From assembly GCF_026241205.1 (NCBI RefSeq), contig NZ_JAPFQM010000001.1, forward strand, positions 868,001-932,000: a stretch of 64,000 nt of DNA, read 5' to 3'. The stretch is from Thermomicrobium sp. 4228-Ro (GTDB taxonomy: Bacteria; Chloroflexota; Chloroflexia; Thermomicrobiales; Thermomicrobiaceae). The notes beneath the pieces were generated by a model. It had not been told where the DNA came from and made no database searches. It worked only from the letters and a program-made list of their open reading frames with translations. Made by a program: the position numbers and the translations under genes. The number at the start of each line of letters is the position of its first letter. Positions within the stretch are counted from its first letter, which is position 1. Shown here piece by piece: positions 30,171 to 39,017 of the stretch.

Positions 30171-31324
30171 CGATCTCTTCCTCCTCGCTGGTGCACTGCT
30201 CGACGCGCAACCATCCGATAGATCTCCGCGGTGTCTCGTGCTGTTCGCTCCCAGGTGAACGAATGTGCCCGGGACTGGCCGACCTGTGCCAGCATCGCTC
30301 GCCGGTACTCGTCGGCCGCCAGTTCCGCGATCGCTGCAGCGAGCGCTCCCGCATCGCTCGGGTCGACCAGCAGCGCAGCCCCACCAGCGACTTCCGGTAA
30401 GGACGACCGGTCGGACGTGATGACCGGCGTCCCACAAGCCATCGCCTCGAGCACCGGCAGCCCGAACCCCTCGTAGAGCGAGGGATAGACGAAGAGCGTG
30501 GCTGCACTGTACCAGTACCGCAGCTCTTCCGGTGGCGCATAACCGACGAACACGACACGCTGCTCGAGACCGAGTTCCCGCACCGCACGGTAGACCGGAC
30601 TGTCCTTCCAGCCACGCGCGCCGACGACGTACAGCGGCCAGTCCACTTCGTCCGGTAAGTGCCTGATGGCTCGAAGCAGTGTCAGCAGGTTCTTGCGCGG
30701 CTGGATAGTCCCGACGAAGAGGAGAAACCGTTCGGGCAAGCCACGCTCGGCACGCCAGCGAGCGAGCTCGCTCTCCGGGACACGCGTCCAGTCGGCATCG
30801 ATGCCGTTCGGAATGACGATGACCTTCTCGGGAGCGACACCGTAGGCCAGCACGACGTCGCGCCGGGTATGCTCCGAAACCGCGATCACGCACCGGGCAC
30901 GCCGGACACTCATTCCTGTCATCAAGCGCAGATACCACCGCTTCGCAACTGGATAGTGCTCGGGAAAATGGAGAAAAGCGAGATCGTGCACGGTTACGAT
31001 ACCCGGTTTGGCCAGTGCCAGCGGGAGGACATTGACCGGGCCATGGACGACATCGCAGTCGAGCGTGACCCACGGGGCGATGAGCTGTTCCCAGGCGATG
31101 CGGACGACCGGACGTTCGGTTGGCCAGCGTGTGCAGCGCCAGTCGATACCGGAGAACGCACGGGAGACCGCCTGACCGACTGATCGTGGGAGGTACGCGA
31201 GCAGGTGCACGTCGGGAGCCGTACCCGGAATACAGGTCAAAAGCGCCTCGATGTAGCGACTGACCCCTGCCCGACGGTACCCCGATCGGTGACTCAACAA
31301 CGATGCCAAGAGCCCGACACGCAC
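30167..31324 (-). CDS. Glycosyltransferase family 4 (GT-B)
   Basis: 385 aa. GT-B fold: N-terminal MRVGLLASLL, GHP-like VTVHDLAFLHFPEHYP, VSEHTRRDV, VIPNGID, LFVGTIQPRKNL, and the donor motif EGFGLPVLEAMACGTPVITSD. It probably adds mannose or glucose to a lipid or wall polymer; acceptor unknown. GTG start with GGGAGG upstream. It begins the long minus-strand run that ends with hisF. Confidence 0.85.
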   Translation of the reverse strand: MRVGLLASLLSHRSGYRRAGVSRYIEALLTCIPGTAPDVHLLAYLPRSVGQAVSRAFSGIDWRCTRWPTERPVVRIAWEQLIAPWVTLDCDVVHGPVNVLPLALAKPGIVTVHDLAFLHFPEHYPVAKRWYLRLMTGMSVRRARCVIAVSEHTRRDVVLAYGVAPEKVIVIPNGIDADWTRVPESELARWRAERGLPERFLLFVGTIQPRKNLLTLLRAIRHLPDEVDWPLYVVGARGWKDSPVYRAVRELGLEQRVVFVGYAPPEELRYWYSAATLFVYPSLYEGFGLPVLEAMACGTPVITSDRSSLPEVAGGAALLVDPSDAGALAAAIAELAADEYRRAMLAQVGQSRAHSFTWERTARDTAEIYRMVARRAVHQRGGRDR

Positions 31325-31389
31325 GCACGACCTCCCGGCCGATTCTACTGATCATGGAGCCGAGCAGAGCAGAAGCGAGAAAACGCTCC

Positions 31390-31398
31390 TGCTATACT
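31390..31398 (+). promoter_or_regulatory. Extended -10 promoter of the helicase gene
   Basis: TGCTATACT at 31390-31398, an extended -10 box; no clear -35. It lies about 45 bases before the helicase ATG. Confidence 0.45.
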
Positions 31399-31443
31399 CG
31401 TCGAGATACGGGTTCACGAGCGGAGAACGCTCGGGCAGGAATC

Positions 31444-34272
31444 ATGGCCGAGACGATTTCGCTACCAGAGAGCATCGAACAGTTTTCAGTCTTCTATCCC
31501 TTCCAGTTCGACCCCTTCCAACTCGAGGCGATGCTCGCCTTCCTGGAAGGACAGTCGGTCATGGTCGCCGCGCCGACCGGTACGGGCAAGACGGTCGTGG
31601 CCGAGTTCGGCGTGTACGAAACGTTCAGGCGCGGTGCCCGCGTCATGTACACGACACCGATCAAGGCGCTCAGCAACCAGAAGTTCCGTGACCTCCGCGC
31701 GATCTACGGTGACAACGTCGGTCTGCTCACCGGTGACGTCACCGAGAACCCCCGGGCATCGATCCTCGTCATGACGACCGAGGTGCTCCGCAACATGCTG
31801 CTCCAGACCCCCTGGGAACTGGACAGCGTCGAGTGCGTCATCTTCGATGAAATCCACTATCTGGCGGATCCGGATCGCGGGACGACCTGGGAGGAGTCGA
31901 TCATCCTCTGCCCGCAACACATCCAGCTCATCTGCCTCTCGGCGACCGTTTCCAACGCACAGGAGATCGCGGACTGGATCAGCCGCACGCACCGACCGAT
32001 CAAACTGATCGTCCACACCGAGCGTGCTGTTCCTCTGGCGCTCTGGTACTTCTACGACAAGAAGCTCCGGCTGGTCATCGACCATCACGGTCGCCAGGTC
32101 GCCGACTACTCCAACGTCGGTGGCGAGATCCGTGCCCTGCTCGCACGTGGTGGCCTTACGGCGGAACGGCGGCGCGAGGCGGAAGAAGCCGAACCGCCAC
32201 CCTGGGAGATCGTCCAGGCGCTCGCCGCCGAGGACATGTTGCCGGCTATCTACTTCCTCTTCAATCGTCGTGACTGCGAGGACTACGCCACTCGCCTGGC
32301 GATGATGCGGGTCAATCTCGTCCGCGACCGGGCGACGCGCCAGCGGATCGCTCAGGTCATCGATTCGTTTCTCGCCGGGCTGCGCCCCGAAGACCGCGAG
32401 CTGAGCCAAGTCCAAACGATCGTGCAGCTGGCCAGCAAGGGGATCGGTTTTCATCACGCTGGGCTCCTGCCGGTGCTCAAGCAGCTCGTGGAAGTGCTCT
32501 TCAGTCAGGGACTCATGAAGGTCGTTTTCGCGACCGATACGCTCGCGCTCGGCGTCAACATGCCAGCGCGGACGGTCGTCATCGGGCGCATGACGAAGTG
32601 GGACGGTCGTCGCCGGCGCTTGCTGACGCCGAACGAGTTCCAGCAGATGGCCGGACGCGCTGGCCGCCGCGGGATGGACGAACGCGGCAACGTCGTCGTC
32701 CCCTATAGCCCCTGGATTTCCTTCAAGGAAGTCCTGGCGGTCGCGACCGGTGAGCTCGAGCCGGTCCGCTCGGCTTTCACGATCCGGTACAACACCGTGC
32801 TCAACCTGTGGGATCCGCCGCGTGGTGATCGCGTCCGCCAGCTCTTCCAGAAGAGTCTCGCCCAGTACCAGGCTGCCCAGCGAGTCCGGCTCCTGGAAGA
32901 GGAGATCCTCCAGATCGGCCACGAGATCGAAGCGATCCCGCGCGGCTGCCTCATCGGGCTCGACGGCGACGAGCTGCTCTACGACTACCGGAACATCGTC
33001 GCCCAGCTCAACCAGGCCAAGAGCCAGGAGCGGCATCTCGAGCAAGACCTCGCGGAACTCCAGGCGGATCTCGACGACCGCCCGTGGGCCGTTCCCTCCC
33101 GGCCTGTCCTCCGGCGACTGGTGCGCGAGATGGCGCCCGGTACACCGCTCCACACCCGCGAGCGCGGCTGGGTACTGTTCCTGAACCGCCTCCCGTACGG
33201 GGGAATCGCGCTCGTGCTGACCCGCGAGGGCTCAGCCGAACTGCTGACCGAGTACCGGCAGATCGACTACGTGCCGCACGATGTCGAGCCGGTCACGATA
33301 CCGGAGACACTGGCGCGGCTGCCCGAACCGGTCAGCGATGTCCGCGGCATCGTGAGCGAGGAGGCGTTCGGAGCCATCTGGCACGAGGTCGACCAGCTCG
33401 GGCTACCCGATCTCGACGCCATGCTGGCCGAGTACCGTCGTCAGGTAGAAGCCCGAATGGCACCCGAACGGCGCCGCCTGGAGGAGCGACTCGCCGCGGT
33501 GCGCCAGGCCGTCCACGACCTCACGCAGCAGCGCTTCCGCCATCCCTGTCACGCCTGCCACCGGCGCAAGGAGCACCAGCGCAACCTGCAGCGGATCGCA
33601 CGACTCGAGCAGGAACGGGCTGACCTGGAAGCACAGCTGGGGAGCGAGATCGCCGCCGAGGAACGACGCGTCCGCGAACTCCTGCGTGGCATCCGGAACG
33701 TCCTCGAATACTTCGGTTACCTGCACCGCGGCTATCCGACGAACAAAGCCGATACCCTTGCCGATGTGTTCGACACCAACGGGCTCATCATCTGCGAGAT
33801 GCTCGACCGCGACTTCTTCAAGGGGCTCGATCCTGCAGACGTCGCCGAGGTCTTTTCCTGGTTCGCGTTCGACCGCGAGACACGCTTCGCCAACCACTTC
33901 ACGCTCCCGACCAAGCTGGTATTGTTACGGCGTCGTCTGGAAAGCCTCGAGCAGGAAGTCTTCGAAATCGAGCGCCGCAACGGTCTCGCGCTCTCGACCG
34001 GCCACCACGAAGGCTTCTACGGCGCGATGCGCGCCTGGTGCAACGGCGCGACGATGGCGGAAATCACCCAGCTCATCGAGCTGAGCGAGGGTGATCTCGT
34101 GCTCACCTTCAACAAGACGCTCGACCTGATGCGGCAAGTCCGCGAGATGCTCGAGAAGCTCTACCCGGACCATCCACTGCGCTGGACGATCGCCAGCGCC
34201 GAGGCCTTGGCTCGCCGCGACATCATCGAGCAGTCGCTCATGATCGGGTTACTGCCGCCCGTCGGATCGTGA
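31444..34272 (+). CDS. Ski2/Mtr4-like DExH RNA helicase
   Basis: 942 aa. Superfamily 2 helicase: Q-like FDPFQLEAML, Walker A APTGTGKTVVAE, TPIKALSNQKF, Walker B IFDEIHYL, CLSATVSN, FHHAGLLPV, ATDTLALGVNMPAR and QMAGRAGRRG. A coiled-coil middle with a CHACHRRKEH segment (CxxC plus His, possible metal site) leads to a C-terminal DSHCT-like domain. Such helicases occur in Actinobacteria and Chloroflexota (HelY) and are thought to act in RNA processing or decay. ATG 31444 with AGGA upstream. The 3' end overlaps convergent lipB by 35 bases. Confidence 0.88.
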   Translation: MAETISLPESIEQFSVFYPFQFDPFQLEAMLAFLEGQSVMVAAPTGTGKTVVAEFGVYETFRRGARVMYTTPIKALSNQKFRDLRAIYGDNVGLLTGDVTENPRASILVMTTEVLRNMLLQTPWELDSVECVIFDEIHYLADPDRGTTWEESIILCPQHIQLICLSATVSNAQEIADWISRTHRPIKLIVHTERAVPLALWYFYDKKLRLVIDHHGRQVADYSNVGGEIRALLARGGLTAERRREAEEAEPPPWEIVQALAAEDMLPAIYFLFNRRDCEDYATRLAMMRVNLVRDRATRQRIAQVIDSFLAGLRPEDRELSQVQTIVQLASKGIGFHHAGLLPVLKQLVEVLFSQGLMKVVFATDTLALGVNMPARTVVIGRMTKWDGRRRRLLTPNEFQQMAGRAGRRGMDERGNVVVPYSPWISFKEVLAVATGELEPVRSAFTIRYNTVLNLWDPPRGDRVRQLFQKSLAQYQAAQRVRLLEEEILQIGHEIEAIPRGCLIGLDGDELLYDYRNIVAQLNQAKSQERHLEQDLAELQADLDDRPWAVPSRPVLRRLVREMAPGTPLHTRERGWVLFLNRLPYGGIALVLTREGSAELLTEYRQIDYVPHDVEPVTIPETLARLPEPVSDVRGIVSEEAFGAIWHEVDQLGLPDLDAMLAEYRRQVEARMAPERRRLEERLAAVRQAVHDLTQQRFRHPCHACHRRKEHQRNLQRIARLEQERADLEAQLGSEIAAEERRVRELLRGIRNVLEYFGYLHRGYPTNKADTLADVFDTNGLIICEMLDRDFFKGLDPADVAEVFSWFAFDRETRFANHFTLPTKLVLLRRRLESLEQEVFEIERRNGLALSTGHHEGFYGAMRAWCNGATMAEITQLIELSEGDLVLTFNKTLDLMRQVREMLEKLYPDHPLRWTIASAEALARRDIIEQSLMIGLLPPVGS

Positions 34273-34972
34273 GCCGCTCGAGCACGGCCGCTAGTGACGG
34301 CACCGGTTCGGGATCGAGCTGGACATCGCGCTCGAAACGCTGGGCGAACGCGTCCAGCCAGCGCCGGGCGACTTCGCCGAGCTCGACCGGACGCCCGAGC
34401 TGCTGGGCGAGCGAGGTCACGCCGCGGTCAGCGATGCCGCAGGGCACGATCCAGCTGTACGGTTCCAGGTCGGTCGTCACGTTCAGCGCGATCCCATGGT
34501 ACGTGACGCCATGGTGGATCGCGATACCGATCGCCGCGATCTTGTCGTTCCCGACCCACACCCCCGGATGCGCTGGGTCGAGCCAGCCCGCGAGCCCGTA
34601 CGCCGCCAGGACATCGAGCACGGTCGCTTCCAGGCATTCGACGAACCGGCGCACCCGACGCTGCCCGTCGCCGAGCCGCAGGATGACATAGGCGACCAGC
34701 TGCCCTGGCCCGTGATAGGTCACGTCGCCGCCCCGGTCGGTCACGTAGTAGGGAACGCCGCGAGCCGCCAGTTCCGCGAGCGAGAGACGCAGGTTGTGCG
34801 TTCCCCCGCGGCGTCCCGTCGTGAACACCGGTTCGTGCTCGAGCAGTAGTACGGTGTCGGGAATCGTCCCGGCACGCCGTGCGGCAGCCAGCTGCCGCTG
34901 GAGTTCCCAGGTCTCGCGATACTCGACGCGCCCAAGCTGCAGGACGACGACCGGTTCGCTCGCCATGGCCAC
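34238..34972 (-). CDS. lipB: Octanoyl-[ACP]:protein N-octanoyltransferase LipB
   Basis: 244 aa. Moves octanoate from ACP to lipoyl domains, the first step of de novo lipoylation. Motifs: LLLEHEPVFTTGRRG, DRGGDVTYHGPGQLVAY, catalytic Lys in NDKIAAIGI and catalytic Cys in WIVPCGIADRGVTS. GTG 34972 or ATG 34966; lipA ends immediately upstream. With lipA it forms the classical pathway, separate from the ligase in the sulfur cluster. Confidence 0.93.
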   Translation of the reverse strand: MAMASEPVVVLQLGRVEYRETWELQRQLAAARRAGTIPDTVLLLEHEPVFTTGRRGGTHNLRLSLAELAARGVPYYVTDRGGDVTYHGPGQLVAYVILRLGDGQRRVRRFVECLEATVLDVLAAYGLAGWLDPAHPGVWVGNDKIAAIGIAIHHGVTYHGIALNVTTDLEPYSWIVPCGIADRGVTSLAQQLGRPVELGEVARRWLDAFAQRFERDVQLDPEPVPSLAAVLERLTIRRAAVTRS

Positions 34973-35884
34973 TCATCCCGCTCGTGCCCCGAGCCGTCGC
35001 AGGCGGTACCGTTCGTACTGCTCTTTCGCATGATACGACGAGCGCACCAGGGGGCCCGACTCCACGTAGACGTAGCCGAGCTCCTCCTCGCCGATCCGTC
35101 GGAGCGCCTCGAACTCCTCGAGCGTGTAGTAGCGATCGAGCGGATAGTGTCGCGGCGTGGGCGGCAGGTACTGGCCGATCGTCAGGATCTCGACCCCGAC
35201 CGCGCGCAGGTCGCGCATCACCGCCAACACCTCGTCCCACGTTTCCCCCATACCGACGATGAGGCCGGACTTGAGGGCGATCGTCGGATCCATCGCGCGC
35301 ACCTGGCGGAACAGCTCGAGGCTGCGGCCGTAGTCGTCCCACGGTTGAATCTGCCGGAAGAGCCGAGGCACCGTTTCCATGTTGTGTGCGATGACCTCTG
35401 GCTTGGCTTCGACCACGATGCGCAGGGCATCCCAGTTGCCCTGGAAGTCCGGGATGAGCACCTCGATGCCGCACGAAGGGATGCGGGTGCGGATCTCGCG
35501 GATAGTGGCCGCGAAAATGCTCGCGCCACCATCGGGCAGGTCGTCCCGGTTGACCGACGTGATCACCGCGAAGTCAAGACCGAGCCGCTCGACTGCGTCG
35601 GCTACGCGGCGCGGTTCGTCCAGGTCGACAGTACCGCTACGGCCCCAGCGGACATTGCAGAAGCGGCAGGCCCGGGTGCACCGGTCACCGAGGATCATGA
35701 AGGTCGCCGTCCGCTGGTTCCAGCATTCGTAGATGTTCGGGCACCGTGCCTCCTGGCAGACGGTATGGAGACCCTCCTGGAGGACGAGGCGACGCAGCTC
35801 GAGATAGTTCGGCCCGTGCTCGCGCCGGACGCGGAACCACTCCGGCTTCTTCTGGAGCAGAATCGGTTGCCGTGCGGTCGTCAT
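34973..35884 (-). CDS. lipA: Lipoyl synthase
   Basis: 303 aa. Radical SAM enzyme inserting two sulfurs at C6 and C8 of the octanoyl chain. The auxiliary cluster uses C43, C48 and C54 (CQEARCPNIYEC), the radical SAM cluster C69, C73, C76 (CTRACRFC); the C-terminal RSSYHAKEQY holds the conserved RSSY Ser. Overlaps the GNAT gene upstream by four bases. Confidence 0.96.
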   Translation of the reverse strand: MTTARQPILLQKKPEWFRVRREHGPNYLELRRLVLQEGLHTVCQEARCPNIYECWNQRTATFMILGDRCTRACRFCNVRWGRSGTVDLDEPRRVADAVERLGLDFAVITSVNRDDLPDGGASIFAATIREIRTRIPSCGIEVLIPDFQGNWDALRIVVEAKPEVIAHNMETVPRLFRQIQPWDDYGRSLELFRQVRAMDPTIALKSGLIVGMGETWDEVLAVMRDLRAVGVEILTIGQYLPPTPRHYPLDRYYTLEEFEALRRIGEEELGYVYVESGPLVRSSYHAKEQYERYRLRRLGARAG

Positions 35885-36375
35885 GTCGCTCCTCCTTCCG
35901 CACGAGGCTGCAGCTCGCGTTCCATGAGCTGGTGCTCGATATGGGCCATGAAGAACGGACGTCCGATCGGACGAAAACCGAGCTTGCGGTAAAACTCCAG
36001 CGCATGCGTCTGGGCATTGAGCGTCGCGACGCGGGCACCTCGCTCCTGGCCCCAGCGCAGCAGATGCTCCATGATCGCGCGCCCTATCCCGCGGCCCCGG
36101 TACGGACGACGCACAGCGACCCAGGCGATCTGCGCCTCGTCACCCCACAGCGAGACACGGCCGGTACCGACCGCCTCGCCGTCGAGCCAGGCGAGGACGT
36201 TGAGACTCCGCGAATCCTCGGGATAGTCGCGCACCCAGGTCGTGAGGTGCTGCTCGCGATCGAAGACCTCGCTCCGGATCGCGTAAACGAGTTCGAGTTC
36301 CTCGCTCGTCCGCACCGGTTCGACGCGGATGCGCTCTCGGTCGACGGATCGCGCCTCCGGCTCGACGCTCGTCAT
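35881..36375 (-). CDS. GNAT-family N-acetyltransferase
   Basis: 164 aa from ATG 36375, which overlaps the argH stop (ATGA). The acetyl-CoA motif is VRRPYRGRGIGRAIMEHLL, preceded by VGTGRVSL and followed by ALEFYRKLGFRPIG, near the ElaA/YjcF-like subgroup. Placement right after argH is compatible with an N-acetylglutamate synthase role, but this is inference only. Confidence 0.8.
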   Translation of the reverse strand: MTSVEPEARSVDRERIRVEPVRTSEELELVYAIRSEVFDREQHLTTWVRDYPEDSRSLNVLAWLDGEAVGTGRVSLWGDEAQIAWVAVRRPYRGRGIGRAIMEHLLRWGQERGARVATLNAQTHALEFYRKLGFRPIGRPFFMAHIEHQLMERELQPRAEGGAT

Positions 36376-37829
36376 GGCAGTTCCTCGCTCAGGAGGCGCC
36401 GGAATGCCTGCTCGACACGCTCCCGCTGTCTCGTGATCCACTCGCTGGCCTCGTCGAGTCGCTGGCGACTCACCCTGAGCGCGCTGGCGACATGCTGCGT
36501 CCCGGTTCCACCGGGATGCTCACGCGACCGAATGGCGTCCCACGCCGTACGCGGGAGGGCGATCGCGGCGAGCTGCGGGTGGAAGCGTTCCAGTTCGTCC
36601 CGGTCGAGATCCGCGAACGTCTTTCCGCTCGCGAGACAGTAGGCGACCATCCGCCCGACGACCTCGTGCGCCTCGCGGAACGGCACCCCAGCCCGGACGA
36701 GCGCATCCGCCACATCGGTCGCCAGCGTGAAGTTCGCCTCAGCTGCCAGCGCCATCCGCTCTCGATCGATGCGCATCGTCCTCAGCATCGGTGGCAACAC
36801 ACGCAGGAGCAGGCTCACGGTGTCGGCAGCGTCGAAGACGCCCTCCTTGTCTTCCTGCAGATCCTTGTTGTACGCGAGCGGAAGCCCCTTGACGACCGCG
36901 AGCAGACCGATGAGGTGCCCGAACACGCGTCCGCTCTTGCCGCGCAGGAGTTCGGCGACATCCGGATTCTTCTTCTGCGGCATGATCGAGGAACCAGTCG
37001 CGAACGCGTCGTCGAACTCGATGAAGCCGAACTCGCTGCTCGACCAGAGTACGAGCTCCTCCGCCAACCGCGACAGGTGAGCCATGAGGATCGCCAGAAC
37101 CGCCAGGAACTCCAGGGCGAAGTCGCGGTCAGAAACCGCGTCGATGCTGTTCTCCAGAATCCCGTCCATCGCCAGGAGCGCAGCGACCAGTTCCCGATCG
37201 ATCGGGTACGGCACGCCAGCGAGCGCACCGGAGCCGAGCGGCGACCGGTTGACGCGCCCATAGAGTTCCCGCAGCCGGGCGAGGTCGCGATCGAGCATCG
37301 TCACGTAGGCATGCAGGTGATGCGCGAGCAGCACTGGTTGTGCCCGCTGCAGGTGGGTATAACCCGGCATGACGACATCGTGGTGCGCCTCGGCCACGTC
37401 GAGCAGCGCCCGAGCCGTCTCGACGATCCCCGCCGCGATATCGAGGATGGTGTCGCGCAGCCAGAGCCGGAAGTCGAGGGCGACCTGGTCGTTGCGGCTG
37501 CGTGCCGTATGGAGCCGGCCAGCAGCCGGGCCGATCAGTTCGCGGAGCCGTCGCTCGACGCTGAGGTGGATGTCCTCGTCAGTAAGGCGAAAAGTGAACC
37601 GCTGCTCCTCGATCTCCCGCAAGATCGTTCGCAGGCCCTGGGCGATCGCTCGCGCGTCTTCCAGGGGAACGATCCCCTGCCGCGCCAGCATCGTGACGTG
37701 CGCGAGCGACCCGAGGATGTCGTGGTGGGCCAGACGCTGGTCGAACGGTAGCGACGCATTGAGCTGATCGACGAGTTCATGGGTCGGCTTCTGGAACCGT
37801 CCGCCCCAGAGCTTCGCGCTCGTACTCAT
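36372..37829 (-). CDS. argH: Argininosuccinate lyase
   Basis: 485 aa. Last step of arginine synthesis: argininosuccinate to arginine and fumarate. Starts KLWGGRFQKPTHELV; TARSRNDQVALDFR; MPGYTHLQRAQP; the signature GSSIMPQKKNPDVAEL with the catalytic Ser; and C-terminal GRMVAYCLASGKTF. ATG 37829 overlaps the DUF1385 stop. Shows that the organism makes arginine, so the LysW operon may serve ornithine, lysine or both. Confidence 0.95.
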   Translation of the reverse strand: MSTSAKLWGGRFQKPTHELVDQLNASLPFDQRLAHHDILGSLAHVTMLARQGIVPLEDARAIAQGLRTILREIEEQRFTFRLTDEDIHLSVERRLRELIGPAAGRLHTARSRNDQVALDFRLWLRDTILDIAAGIVETARALLDVAEAHHDVVMPGYTHLQRAQPVLLAHHLHAYVTMLDRDLARLRELYGRVNRSPLGSGALAGVPYPIDRELVAALLAMDGILENSIDAVSDRDFALEFLAVLAILMAHLSRLAEELVLWSSSEFGFIEFDDAFATGSSIMPQKKNPDVAELLRGKSGRVFGHLIGLLAVVKGLPLAYNKDLQEDKEGVFDAADTVSLLLRVLPPMLRTMRIDRERMALAAEANFTLATDVADALVRAGVPFREAHEVVGRMVAYCLASGKTFADLDRDELERFHPQLAAIALPRTAWDAIRSREHPGGTGTQHVASALRVSRQRLDEASEWITRQRERVEQAFRRLLSEELP

Positions 37830-38833
37830 TCCCCTGCCTCTCTCCCGACCGGAACCTCGCGGGAACGCTCCGCACCGAGACCATCGACCATGATCACTGG
37901 ACGTCCGATCTCCGGTGCCGGAACGGTGTGCCCCTCGGCGACCAGAACCCGGTGGAGCGCGACCACCGCCGTCTCGAGCATCGCATCGTCCGGCTCGCGG
38001 GTCGTCAGGCGCTGGAGCGCCAGACTCGGCCACAGGAGCGCTCGTACTGGCCACAATCGATACCAGCGCGCCCCCAGCCGGATCACCTCGTAGGCCAGCG
38101 CAGCGATCACCGGGATCAAGGCGACCCGCGAGACGACCCGCCAGAGCAGAGACGGCCAGCCGAGAAAGGCGAAGACGATGACCGAGAGGGCGACGACGAT
38201 GAGGAGGAAACCGGTGCCACACCGCGGGTGCAACACGCTGAACGGTCGTGCTCCCTCAACCGTGAGCGGCGCACCGCGCTCCCAGGCGTGGATCGTCTTG
38301 TGCTCGGCCCCGTGATAGCCGAAGACCCGCGCGATGTCCGGCGTGCGACCGATGAGCGCCAGATATCCGAGCAGTATGCCGAGCCGGAGTGTCCCCTCGA
38401 CCAGGTGGATCGCCCAGCCGGTGCTCACCCACCGGGCCACGACGCTCGCCAGGCCGAGCGGAAGCAGGAAGAAGAGCCCGACCGAGAGCGCGAGCGAGAG
38501 CGCGACGGTGCCCCAGAGGAGACCGCGGAGCGAGCTCGCCGAGGGCGCTTCACCAGGTGCGTTCTGGAGCTCCGGATCGTAACGCATCGCCACATGAGCC
38601 GAAAAAACGAGCGCCCGCACGCCGAGGACAAGCGTTTCCCAGAGCGCGAACACACCACGGACGAACGGGATACCGCGGACGCGCACTGTCCAGCGCTCAG
38701 GGTCGAGCGGCTGCTCCCAGACGGCGATGCGCCCATCCGGCAAGCGCACCGCCGTCGCCAGATGGCGGACACCGCGCATCATCACGCCCTCGAGGACTGC
38801 CTGGCCACCGTAGATCGCGCGCTCGTCCGCCAC
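37826..38833 (-). CDS. DUF1385 membrane protein
   Basis: 335 aa, GTG start. The opening IYGGQAVLEGVMMRGVRHLATAVRLPDG and the YHGAEHKTIHAWERG and HPRCGTGFLLIVVALSV blocks are typical of the DUF1385 family (often annotated as metal-dependent enzyme). Four or five membrane segments lie around residues 60-85, 105-135, 145-165, 205-250. Function is unknown. It leads the minus operon with argH. Confidence 0.85.
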   Translation of the reverse strand: MADERAIYGGQAVLEGVMMRGVRHLATAVRLPDGRIAVWEQPLDPERWTVRVRGIPFVRGVFALWETLVLGVRALVFSAHVAMRYDPELQNAPGEAPSASSLRGLLWGTVALSLALSVGLFFLLPLGLASVVARWVSTGWAIHLVEGTLRLGILLGYLALIGRTPDIARVFGYHGAEHKTIHAWERGAPLTVEGARPFSVLHPRCGTGFLLIVVALSVIVFAFLGWPSLLWRVVSRVALIPVIAALAYEVIRLGARWYRLWPVRALLWPSLALQRLTTREPDDAMLETAVVALHRVLVAEGHTVPAPEIGRPVIMVDGLGAERSREVPVGREAGE

Positions 38834-38869
38834 TGTTTCGACTCCACGCTGCTCCGCTCGCTCACGCCG

Positions 38870-38878
38870 ATTCTAGCA
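38870..38878 (-). promoter_or_regulatory. Extended -10 promoter of the DUF1385-argH-lipA operon
   Basis: Minus strand TGCTAGAAT at 38878-38870, about 37 bases before the GTG. The -35 region is poor (GACTGG 16 bases upstream). Confidence 0.45.
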
Positions 38879-38950
38879 CCCCGCCCGACAACCAGTCGGA
38901 CTCCGGCGGCACACTGAACGACCGCTTCGCTTCCGGCACGGTGTCCCTGA

Positions 38951-38979
38951 TTGCTGGACGCCTCGGGACATGCTAGGCT
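38951..38979 (+). promoter_or_regulatory. Promoter of gcvPB
   Basis: TTGCTG at 38951-38956, 17-base spacer, TAGGCT at 38974-38979; ATG follows 38 bases later. No glycine riboswitch is present in between. Confidence 0.55.
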
Positions 38980-39017
38980 ACCGGCTAGGCTGGGAACTCG
39001 CGGAGGAGGACAGGTAC

